The translations under genes and the position numbers were made by a program. DNA of 64,000 nucleotides from Enterococcus plantarum (GTDB lineage: Bacteria > Bacillota > Bacilli > Lactobacillales > Enterococcaceae). The notes under the pieces were generated by a model. It worked only from the letters and a program-made list of their open reading frames with translations, was not told the origin of the DNA and ran no database searches. The DNA is taken from the NCBI RefSeq assembly GCF_001730295.1, contig NZ_MIKA01000003.1, positions 49,549 to 113,548 on the forward strand. Reading direction: 5' to 3'. Positions within the stretch are counted from its first letter, which is position 1. Every line of letters begins with the position of its first letter. Positions 56,523 through 63,731 of the stretch are shown in pieces.

Positions 56523-57086
56523 ATGAACTTAATTAACACAAAACTATTAGATTTCGAATGTGACGCCTATCAAGATGGAGATTTTATCAAAGTATCAACA
56601 GCAGATGTATTAGGTAAATGGAGTATTTTCTTCTTCTATCCAGCTGACTTTTCATTTGTTTGTCCAACAGAACTTGGCGACATGCAAGATCATTATGATC
56701 ACCTAAAAGAGTTGAACTGTGAAGTATACTCAGTATCAGAAGATAGCCATTTTGTTCATAAAGCTTGGGCAGATGCGACAGAAACAATCGGTAAAATCAA
56801 ATACCCAATGTTAGCTGATCCAAATGGAAAAATTGCTCGTTTCTTCGGCGTTTTAAATGAAGAATTAGGTCAAGCATACCGTGGAACATTTATCATTAGC
56901 CCAGAAGGCGAAATCAAATCATACGAAATCAATGATATGGGAATCGGCCGTAATGCAGATGAGCTAGTTCGTAAATTAGAAGCATCTCAATTCGTAGCAA
57001 AACATGGCGATAAAGTTTGTCCAGCAAACTGGAAACCAGGCGAAGAAACAATTGCACCAAGTTTAGACTTAGTTGGTAAAATCTAA
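56523..57086 (+). CDS. ahpC: Alkyl hydroperoxide reductase subunit C (2-Cys peroxiredoxin)
   Basis: A 187-aa peroxiredoxin reducing H2O2 and organic peroxides. The peroxidatic Cys is in FFYPADFSFVCPTELGDM and the resolving Cys in HGDKVCPANWKPGEE. The N-terminal NTKLLDFECDAY is typical of AhpC1. The RBS is aggagg. Its partner reductase follows after a small intercistronic hairpin. It would dispose of peroxide produced by GlpO. Confidence 0.97.
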   Translation: MNLINTKLLDFECDAYQDGDFIKVSTADVLGKWSIFFFYPADFSFVCPTELGDMQDHYDHLKELNCEVYSVSEDSHFVHKAWADATETIGKIKYPMLADPNGKIARFFGVLNEELGQAYRGTFIISPEGEIKSYEINDMGIGRNADELVRKLEASQFVAKHGDKVCPANWKPGEETIAPSLDLVGKI

Positions 57087-57105
57087 ACGTTTGAATAGAC
57101 AACCT

Positions 57106-57134
57106 TAAGACTTCCTTTCTGGGAAGTCTTTCTT
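57106..57134 (+). terminator. Intercistronic hairpin between ahpC and ahpF
   Basis: AAGACTTCC pairs with GGAAGTCTT, followed by TCTT only. The weak tail suggests attenuation rather than full termination, giving more AhpC than AhpF. Confidence 0.6.
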
Positions 57135-57181
57135 AAAATTTGTAGATCAAAATAATGAGATAGACAAAAAGGAGAACACAC

Positions 57182-58870
57182 ATGAGTCAAGAAATTTATG
57201 ATTTGATCGTAATCGGCGGCGGATCAGCTGCTTTATCAGCAGGGATTTATGCAGGTCGTGCGATGTTAGATACATTGATCATTGAAAAAGACAAGATCGG
57301 CGGACAAGTAACCACAACTTCTGAAATCGTGAATTACCCAGCGATTCGAGCAACTACCGGTCCTGAATTAATGGAAGATATGCGTTTACAAGCGCTAGAT
57401 TTTGGGGTTGAATTTACAACTGATGAAATCATTGATGTCGATTTAAGCCAAACGGTCAAAACAGTCAAATCCGCGACTAAAACCTATCAAGCGTATGCGG
57501 TGATCATCGCAACAGGTGCATCAGCACGTAAAATCGGCTTTCCAGGGGAAGTTGAATTTACAGGACGTGGCATTGCATACTGTTCAACTTGTGACGGTGA
57601 ATTCTTCCAAGGTTTAGATATTTTTGTACTTGGTGGTGGCTATGCGGCGGCAGAAGAAGCGGTTTATTTAACTCGTTACGGTAAATCAGTCACAATGATT
57701 ATTCGTGAACCAGATTTTACTTGTGCCAAATTAACAGCAGAAGCAGCCAAAAAACATCCAGATATCAAAATCGTCTACAATACAGAAGTCAAAGAAATTA
57801 CAGGTGATGACTTTGTTCGTAAAGCGGTCTTTGTCAATAATGAAACAGGCGAAGAAACGACTTACGAAGCACCAACTGACAGCACATTTGGGATGTTTGT
57901 GTTTGCTGGAAATAAACCAAGCACAGAAATTTTTGAAGGAAAAGTCGAATTAGATCGTGGTTATGTCCCAACCAATGAAAACATGGAAACCAATGTTCCT
58001 GGTGTTTATGCTGCCGGAGACCTACGTATCAAAGAATTACGTCAAATCGTTACAGCAGTTGCAGATGGTGCAATCGCTGCAACGAATGCGCAAAAATACA
58101 TCACTGAAGAAAAAACAAAAGCAGGCCTATCAATCGTCAATGAACGGATGGAAAAACGTTTAGCGAAGCAACATGCCGAAACGAAAGAAACGCAACCAAA
58201 AGCAGAAAAGAAACCTGCTAAAGCAACAAGTGGAAATAACACATGGTTCCCAGATGCAATGAGAGAACAATTGGGTGGTATTTTTGGTAAATTAACGAAA
58301 AATGTAACCTTATTACAAGTGATGGATAGCAGCGAAGAAAAATCGCTAGAATTGAATTCTTTCCTAACGGAATTTGCCTCATTAAGTGATAAAATTTTGT
58401 TGGAAACTGTTCAAAAAGGTGCGGACTCTGATGTAGAAGCGAAATATGGCATTGATAAATTACCAAGTGTTGTTGTCTTAAATGATCAAGGCGAGTACAC
58501 AGGAATCAAATTTAGCGGTATTCCAAGTGGGCATGAAGTCAATTCAATCGTTTTAGCTGTCTATAATGTAGGAAGTGCTGGACAGCCAATTGAAGAGCCA
58601 GTAGTGAATAAAATAAAAGAATTACCGAAAAAGAAAGTTCAGATTTTCGTTTCATTAACCTGTCATTACTGTCCAGATGTCGTGGCAGCGTGTCAACGAA
58701 TTGCTTCTATTAATCATAATGTTGAAGCAGAAATGATCGATATTGGTGTTTTCCCAGAATTGAAAACAGAGAAGAAAATCATGAGTGTTCCTGCGATGAT
58801 CATTGATGATAAAGACATTGTTTTTGGTTCTAAAAATATGGATGAGATCATTGAGATTTTAGAAAAATAA
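57182..58870 (+). CDS. ahpF: AhpF-type peroxiredoxin reductase with C-terminal thioredoxin-fold domain
   Basis: 562 residues. The N-terminal thioredoxin-reductase module has FAD motif LIVIGGGSAALSAGIYAG, the redox pair C134/C137 (AYCSTCDG), NAD(P) motif VLGGGYAAAEEA and GVYAAGD. A Lys/Glu/Pro linker covers about 315-350. A double thioredoxin-fold domain follows, with redox pair C494/C497 in LTCHYCPDVV. Domain order is reversed relative to enterobacterial AhpF, where the thioredoxin-fold domain is N-terminal. It reduces AhpC with NADH. A strong terminator follows. Confidence 0.93.
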   Translation: MSQEIYDLIVIGGGSAALSAGIYAGRAMLDTLIIEKDKIGGQVTTTSEIVNYPAIRATTGPELMEDMRLQALDFGVEFTTDEIIDVDLSQTVKTVKSATKTYQAYAVIIATGASARKIGFPGEVEFTGRGIAYCSTCDGEFFQGLDIFVLGGGYAAAEEAVYLTRYGKSVTMIIREPDFTCAKLTAEAAKKHPDIKIVYNTEVKEITGDDFVRKAVFVNNETGEETTYEAPTDSTFGMFVFAGNKPSTEIFEGKVELDRGYVPTNENMETNVPGVYAAGDLRIKELRQIVTAVADGAIAATNAQKYITEEKTKAGLSIVNERMEKRLAKQHAETKETQPKAEKKPAKATSGNNTWFPDAMREQLGGIFGKLTKNVTLLQVMDSSEEKSLELNSFLTEFASLSDKILLETVQKGADSDVEAKYGIDKLPSVVVLNDQGEYTGIKFSGIPSGHEVNSIVLAVYNVGSAGQPIEEPVVNKIKELPKKKVQIFVSLTCHYCPDVVAACQRIASINHNVEAEMIDIGVFPELKTEKKIMSVPAMIIDDKDIVFGSKNMDEIIEILEK

Positions 58871-58871
58871 A

Positions 58872-58918
58872 GAAAAAGCCGAATCAAAAGAACGAACTGT
58901 TCTTGATTCGGCTTTTTT
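58872..58918 (+). terminator. Terminator after ahpCF
   Basis: AAAAAGCCGAATCAA pairs with TTGATTCGGCTTTTT. With T runs on both strands it can also serve the convergent exonuclease gene. Confidence 0.9.
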
Positions 58919-59451
58919 TATTTGATTGTAACAAGTTTTTTCAACGGTTCAACACCAAAATGTTTTTCCTGATACAGTAAAATTTCAGCGCAAGCTCGGC
59001 TATCTTCTAGTGCATCATGATGATTGTTCAGCTGGATATCTAGATTATCACAAATCGTGTTTAATTTATGATTCGGCAACTCTGGAAATAACTTGCGACT
59101 CGTTTTGACTGTACATAATGAAAGATAATTCGGTTGTTCGATCCCATAATAATCCAAGGACCCAGCTAAAACACCACAGTCAAAAGGAGCATTATGAGCA
59201 ACCACTAAACTATTGGGTTTAAAACAGGCTTGGATCTGCTTCCAAACATCAGGAAATTTAGGGGCATCCGCCACATCTTCTGGTTTGATCCCATGAATTT
59301 GGATATTTTTCCAGAAAAAGTCGGTTTCTGGTTTAATTAGTGAGTAATATTCATCAACGATGCGGCTATTCTCTACTTTTATTAAAGCAACAGAACAAGC
59401 GCTATGTTTAGCGTAACTGGCTGTTTCAAAGTCTATGGAATAAAAATTCAT
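58918..59451 (-). CDS. DnaQ-like 3'-5' exonuclease (DEDDh)
   Basis: 177 residues. Exo I is FYSIDFETASY (Asp/Glu), Exo II is LVVAHNAPFDCGVL, and Exo III is HHDALEDSRACAEIL with His and Asp, all intact. Similar to stand-alone proofreading-like exonucleases of Firmicutes. An ATG at 59457 lies too near the RBS (aaaggg); 59451 has better spacing. Possible roles in repair or RNA/DNA trimming are not resolved. Confidence 0.88.
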   Translation of the reverse strand: MNFYSIDFETASYAKHSACSVALIKVENSRIVDEYYSLIKPETDFFWKNIQIHGIKPEDVADAPKFPDVWKQIQACFKPNSLVVAHNAPFDCGVLAGSLDYYGIEQPNYLSLCTVKTSRKLFPELPNHKLNTICDNLDIQLNNHHDALEDSRACAEILLYQEKHFGVEPLKKLVTIK

Positions 59452-59555
59452 AGTCATTATCCCTTTCGGTTCAAAATTAATTCATACATGCAGTATAACA
59501 AAATAATAGATACATGGTAAGTCCAATTCAGTAATATTAACAGAAATTAAATAAA

Positions 59556-59778
59556 AAGAGGATGGGAAAGAAGTGTTAAACCCCGAGAAATAAGAAGGAA
59601 TTCACGAAAATTGTTCTTCAAATTTTTGTGACCAAGTAGGTACTGTGCAACATCAACTCGTTCTTTGTTGTGTTTTACAGCAATTTCAGCTTATTTCCGA
59701 AGGGGTTGCTTCTGCTCCCACCGTTTATCCGGATTCCACGTGAGCGGGATATGACTCGAAGAGTTATGTCCCACTCAC
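59556..59778 (+). repeat. Dispersed intergenic repeat, copy F (long composite)
   Basis: The left arm gaggatgggaaagaagtgtt is followed by gagaaataagaagga, an inserted accaagtaggta module with aacatcaact (shared with copy B), the right arm gttgcttctgctcccaccg, and a last hairpin GTGAGCGGGATATGACTC with GAGTTATGTCCCACTCAC. That hairpin abuts the exoA stop and can terminate exoA on the minus strand. Confidence 0.8.
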
Positions 59779-60536
59779 TAAGCAATCGTTAAATCAACCT
59801 CTACTGGACAATGATCACTGCCAGTAATTTCCGTATGAATTTTCGCACTTGTTAAAGCTTCTTTCAATCCATCAGAAACAACAAAGTAATCGATTCTCCA
59901 CCCAGCATTATTTTTCCGTGCATTAAAACGATAACTCCACCAAGAATAAACGCCTTCTTGGTCAGGATAGAAATAGCGATAAGTATCAATAAAGCCACTA
60001 TCCAATAATTCTGTAAATTTTCCACGTTCTTCTGGTGTAAAGCCAGCATTTTTTTGATTGGTTTTCCAGTTTTTCAAATCGATATTTTGATGAGCAACAT
60101 TCAAATCACCACATAAAATCACTGGTTTTTCTTTGCTCAACTCATTTAAGTAGGCACGAAAAGCATCTTCCCATGTCATACGATAATCCAATCGTTTCAG
60201 CTCATTTTGCGAATTAGGTGTATAACAAGTAATCATAAAGAAGTTTGGATATTCCAATGTGATCAAACGACCTTCTTGATCATGTTCTTCAATTCCCATG
60301 CCGTATCGTACGCTGAGTGCTTCTTCTTTGGCAAAAATGGCAGTCCCTGAATACCCTTTTTTCTCAGCATAATTCCAGTATTGATGGTAACCTGGCAACT
60401 CTAAGTCAATTTGACCTTCTTGTAATTTAGTTTCTTGCAGACAGAAAAAATCTGCATCTAATTCGTTGAAAACTTCCATAAAGTTCTTTTTAACAACAGC
60501 ACGTAAGCCGTTAACATTCCACGAAATACATTTCAT
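59778..60536 (-). CDS. exoA: Exodeoxyribonuclease III (AP endonuclease)
   Basis: 252 residues of the EEP family. MKCISWNVNGLRAVVKKNF, FCLQETKLQEGQ, CGDLNVAHQNIDL and the C-terminal ITGSDHCPVEVDL contain all metal and catalytic residues (Asn, Glu, Asp, His). It cleaves at abasic sites in base-excision repair. A start 18 bases upstream is possible, but 60536 has GGAGG at 8 bases. Confidence 0.95.
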   Translation of the reverse strand: MKCISWNVNGLRAVVKKNFMEVFNELDADFFCLQETKLQEGQIDLELPGYHQYWNYAEKKGYSGTAIFAKEEALSVRYGMGIEEHDQEGRLITLEYPNFFMITCYTPNSQNELKRLDYRMTWEDAFRAYLNELSKEKPVILCGDLNVAHQNIDLKNWKTNQKNAGFTPEERGKFTELLDSGFIDTYRYFYPDQEGVYSWWSYRFNARKNNAGWRIDYFVVSDGLKEALTSAKIHTEITGSDHCPVEVDLTIA

Positions 60537-60753
60537 CTTGAGGACCTCCTTCAAAATTGACGCGATTTATTGATTTTTGTAAGTAAGACTTTAGATTAGT
60601 TTAACATACATAATCCAGATTTTGGTATTCTGTGTCGACTTTCTGATTGAAATCAACAAGTATCATTTTTGTATTCAGGTATTTAGATTTATGATAAAGT
60701 GAAAGGGAAGTCATGGAAACTATAAATATTTTGAACTGAAAGGAACTATCAAA

Positions 60754-61953
60754 TTGAATACAAAAGAAATTGGGTTGCTGGTTTATGGCGTGGTACTAAG
60801 CAGTATGATTGGGGTTATATCGTTTATCTTTTTAAGAGTGGAAGGAATAGGTTCTGAACTGCTTTGGAATTTAGTTTCGCCGGATACTCCTTTACGTGTG
60901 TTCTATATTTTAGGGCTTACGTTAACAGGTGGCGTTTTACTAGGGTTTTTACGAGCAAGATGGGGGAATTTACCTCATACAGTTCATGATTCTGTAACAG
61001 AATTAAAGCAAACAAAAACACTCGATCATAGTAGTGTTTTCCGTAGTTTGTTGATAGCTCTTGTCGTATTGATTTTTGGTGCAGGCGTAGGACCAGAAGC
61101 GGGGTTACTAAGTGCGGTTATTTATTTATCTGTATGGCAGGCGGATAAACTGCGCTATTACTACTTTCACTTTAACAAATTGAAAGAGTTGTCTCTAAAA
61201 GAGCAGACTGCACGTCTGATTCATCCTAAAAACTATTTGTTGACGTATGATGAAAAAAGAGCTGCTGCTGCAGGCCAGAAGTCGAAGAAAAAGTTTTTTT
61301 ATCTACTATTTATTATTAATGGCTTGATCACTTTTTTCCTTTTAATGAAACTGACAGGACAACCTTCTTTTGTTTCTAAAATGGGCGAATCAAATTGGAT
61401 AGGAAAAGAGCTGTGGATAGGCTTGCCGTTGATGCTTTTTGGGGTAATAGTTGGAAAATGTTATCTTCTGTTTAAAACCTTTCTAAAGAAACGATTAGAT
61501 TTTTGGCAAGAGTTTCCGATTCGCAAAGCATTGATTGGATCTATCGCAATTTTTCTAATAGGTGTTTTTCTACCTAATTTACTTTTTTCAGGGCAACTAT
61601 CGCTTTCATTGGCACCATTTGTTGGAAGTCAAGCTTCATTTTTAGTGTTAACGATGATTGCGTTGATCAAATTAGTATTCTTGCAACTATGCCTTAATAC
61701 AGGCTGGATCGGTGGCGATATTTTTCCTATCGTATTTGCGGCAATCATTCAAGGCTTTGCTGTATCGCAATTATTTCCTCAAACAGATCGTTTGTTGATT
61801 GTTGCAATCGTGAGTACCAGTATTGCAATTGCAATCATAAATTCGCCGTTTCCAGTAGGTGTGTTTATGATGCTGTTTTTCCCACTAAATCTAAGCCCAA
61901 TCATTTTAGCGGTAGCAACTATTTTATTTTTCGCCAAAAAAGGGTCAAGTTAA
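60754..61953 (+). CDS. ClC-type chloride channel/transporter family protein
   Basis: A 399-aa membrane protein with about ten helices. LIFGAGVGPEAGLLSAVIYL corresponds to the ClC GxxxGPE motif, and GWIGGDIFPIVFAAIIQG to the GxxGGxFxP motif. Shorter and more divergent than CLC-ec1. Whether it exchanges Cl-/H+ or conducts another anion is unknown. The start is TTG at 60754 with the RBS aaagga. A cytosolic basic segment lies at about 160-185. Confidence 0.8.
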   Translation: MNTKEIGLLVYGVVLSSMIGVISFIFLRVEGIGSELLWNLVSPDTPLRVFYILGLTLTGGVLLGFLRARWGNLPHTVHDSVTELKQTKTLDHSSVFRSLLIALVVLIFGAGVGPEAGLLSAVIYLSVWQADKLRYYYFHFNKLKELSLKEQTARLIHPKNYLLTYDEKRAAAAGQKSKKKFFYLLFIINGLITFFLLMKLTGQPSFVSKMGESNWIGKELWIGLPLMLFGVIVGKCYLLFKTFLKKRLDFWQEFPIRKALIGSIAIFLIGVFLPNLLFSGQLSLSLAPFVGSQASFLVLTMIALIKLVFLQLCLNTGWIGGDIFPIVFAAIIQGFAVSQLFPQTDRLLIVAIVSTSIAIAIINSPFPVGVFMMLFFPLNLSPIILAVATILFFAKKGSS

Positions 61954-62094
61954 TTCATCCAAAAGAAAACAGTGAATCAAAAAATAGAATAAAATATCAT
62001 GTATCGGACTAGGAATATTTTTATGTAAATAGGCGTTATCGATTTTATAAATATCGCACAAAAAGCATATTTACTTGTGTACCCTTATCCAAGC

Positions 62095-62141
62095 ATACCT
62101 TACTTATTATTAAGGGAGATGCCACTAAAAGGACACCTCCT
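62095..62141 (-). terminator. Terminator-like hairpin after the 97-aa gene
   Basis: On the minus strand GGAGGTGTCC pairs with GGCATCTCC (two wobbles), followed by CTTAATAATAAG with few Ts. Confidence 0.45.
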
Positions 62142-62146
62142 CATTT

Positions 62147-62440
62147 TTACTTCTTAACAAAATGAGTAGTTACTTTTCTTTCACGATCTAACTTCTTAAT
62201 TTTGATTTGTTCAGCTTCCACCAAACGGATAAATTCTGTGAAAAAAGCGTGGAACAAATGACCACAAGCATAATATTCTTTGATAACTTTTTTCTTGTTG
62301 ATTGGACCCGTTCGGAATTGAAAGAAATGATCCAATACGGCAAGAGGTTCTTGCCATGGGTCAAAATGATCTAGTAAATCTTGTAAATCAGTAATATCTT
62401 GATAGGGGATTTCTTTTAGGGTATGTAGCTCGTTTTTCAT
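62147..62440 (-). CDS. Hypothetical protein, 97 aa
   Basis: Not recognised. It is soluble and rich in aromatic and charged residues (LDHFDPWQEPLAVLDHFFQF, then EYYACGHLFHAFFTEFIRL), with a lysine-rich C terminus and no signal peptide. An RBS (ggagag) precedes the ATG, and a hairpin follows the stop, which supports a real gene. Immediately upstream of it (higher coordinates) begins the long non-coding stretch with the twin RNA elements. Confidence 0.6.
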   Translation of the reverse strand: MKNELHTLKEIPYQDITDLQDLLDHFDPWQEPLAVLDHFFQFRTGPINKKKVIKEYYACGHLFHAFFTEFIRLVEAEQIKIKKLDRERKVTTHFVKK

Positions 62441-62836
62441 AATGGTTCTCTCCTTTTTTGAAGCACTGAATTTCGTACTTCAGCGCTTCTTAATGTACGC
62501 ATTGACTTAGGCAACTTATTATATTAGCGGTAGAAATGACTTGTGGATGATCATTGTCAGTCTGGTAGAATTTCTATCGCCTTTTTTGGGATAAAACAAA
62601 AAACGCTATTGGAGCAGTCAGTGAGAAAAAGCTATTTTTTCAACAACGTTCTAAAAATACCTCAATCCGAAAAGTGCATTGATTCCTTTTTAGTCCAGTT
62701 GTTCAAAACTTAACGACTTTTTATCATCCTAAAACTACCAATACCGCCATCAATTATCTAGAAAGAGTATGCAGACTTTATTAAGTACATGATTTTAACA
62801 AAAAGTTTCCAGACAGACTAGAAAATTCCAGTAAAA

Positions 62837-62956
62837 TTAGGTACAATAAAGAATGCTAGGACTTTGTGCTAGCAATTGGCAACTTGTATAGATAGTTTGC
62901 TCTGTCTATGCAAGGCTTCATCAGTTGGTTGTCGCCAAATGATGAAGTGCCTTTTT
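62837..62956 (+). ncRNA. Structured RNA-like element, copy 1
   Basis: After ttaggtacaa, the element has a GCTAG/CTAGC hairpin (62855-62873). Then GGCA (62878) to TGCC (62948) encloses two hairpins. P2 at 62883-62914 is a 13-bp stem with loop TTTGCT. P3 at 62916-62947 has loop TTGTCG. A TTTTT run follows directly, so P3 plus TGCC can act as a terminator. A second copy lies at 63280 with compensatory changes in P2 and P3 and identical loops. No ORF is present. The strand is inferred from the T tract and the conserved TACAAT/TACAAG before the first stem. Confidence 0.7.
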
Positions 62957-62974
62957 GCTTTGCACCACTACATT

Positions 62975-63110
62975 CCACTTCGATCTCATCAATTTCTAAG
63001 AGCTAAAGCTCTAAGAATTGAAGGACCACGACTGACCAAAGGGCAGAGTGGATGATGCAAAGTACAAGGTGAACGAAGTGAACGTTGTCTCCTTGTCTTA
63101 TATCTATAAT
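62975..63110 (-). repeat. Palindromic module related to repeat D, copy I
   Basis: On the minus strand it reads ccttcaattcttagagc, loop, gctcttagaaattgatg, then gatcgaagtgg. This matches the insert of repeat D base by base, except that paired positions have changed together (TTAGAGC/GCTCTTA against TTAGTGC/GCACTTA). Flanking ctttgca and tgcaaag form a larger imperfect inverted repeat. Confidence 0.6.
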
Positions 63111-63279
63111 TGATCATTTGTTTTAATTTGAAGTGAACCTCCTTTACTTGAATTTGTAGAATAGAAAAAACGATATCAGGAAATTTCCCAATATCGTCAA
63201 CAATAGTCTCTAAAAATCATCTACCACTTCTTCTAAAATAGCCCAAAAGTTAACAAACCTATGGCAAAATAGGTAAACT

Positions 63280-63400
63280 TTAGGTACAAGAAAGAAGCTA
63301 GTACATGTTGCTAGCACTATTGGCAACTTGTTTGGGCAGTTTGCTCTGTCTTTACAAGGCTTCAATTATTTGGTTGTCGCCAAATATTGAAGTGCCAATT
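63280..63400 (+). ncRNA. Structured RNA-like element, copy 2
   Basis: Same layout as copy 1: ttaggtacaag, GCTAG/CTAGC hairpin (63297-63315), TTGGCA (63320) to TGCCAA (63393) closing stem, P2 at 63327-63358 with loop TTTGCT, and P3 at 63360-63392 with loop TTGTCG and one bulged T. Loops and closing stem are conserved while stem sequences differ, which is the sign of selection on RNA structure. It lies about 330 bases before the T7SS substrate gene. Confidence 0.7.
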
Positions 63401-63670
63401 TATTTTATATTCTGATTTTAACAGCTCGTTTACAAATGGGCTGTTTTCTTTGTTCTATTCTACCTCCTAAGTATATACGAAAAGAAGGCGAACACGCAAC
63501 CTAATTTTCCTCTTAAACACCATTAAATAACACGAAAAATCGTTTCCTTATATATAAGATAAATAACAAAAAAATATTTTTATTATGTAAGTGCTAGAGA
63601 ATGGTAAGCTATCAGTTTATATATTTACGTTTTATCGTGAAATTCATGTAGAAAGTATCTAAAAATACAA

Positions 63671-63699
63671 TTGTGTCTATGTGTTTGGTTTGTTATACT
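63671..63699 (+). promoter_or_regulatory. Promoter of the T7SS substrate gene
   Basis: A -35 TTGTGT (63671-63676), 17-base spacer and -10 TATACT (63694-63699). The start codon is 33 bases further, with RBS aaggagtg. Confidence 0.6.
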
Positions 63700-63731
63700 T
63701 ATCTTTTATAAATTTAACAAGGAGTGAAAAT

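Larger units (their letters stand above)
62441..63731. other. 1.3-kb non-coding region between the 97-aa gene and the T7SS gene
   Basis: No credible ORF on either strand. It contains RNA-like copies 1 and 2, palindromic module I, and near its end a promoter for the next gene. The remaining parts (62520-62830, 63110-63280, 63400-63660) are AT-rich and show nothing I can name. Confidence 0.6.

Noticed and set aside
58885..58905. gaacgaactgttc as a LexA box
   Set aside because: It lies in the loop of the ahpF terminator, not in a promoter, and fits the consensus poorly.
63220..63290. Minus-strand peptide (FVNFWAILEEVVDDF) considered as an Fst-like type I toxin next to RNA copy 2
   Set aside because: There is no start codon or RBS in frame and no membrane helix pattern like Fst, so a par-type toxin-antitoxin is not supported.
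62837..63400. CRISPR array or tracrRNA interpretation of the twin elements
   Set aside because: There are only two copies 440 bases apart, long internal hairpins and no cas genes in the window.
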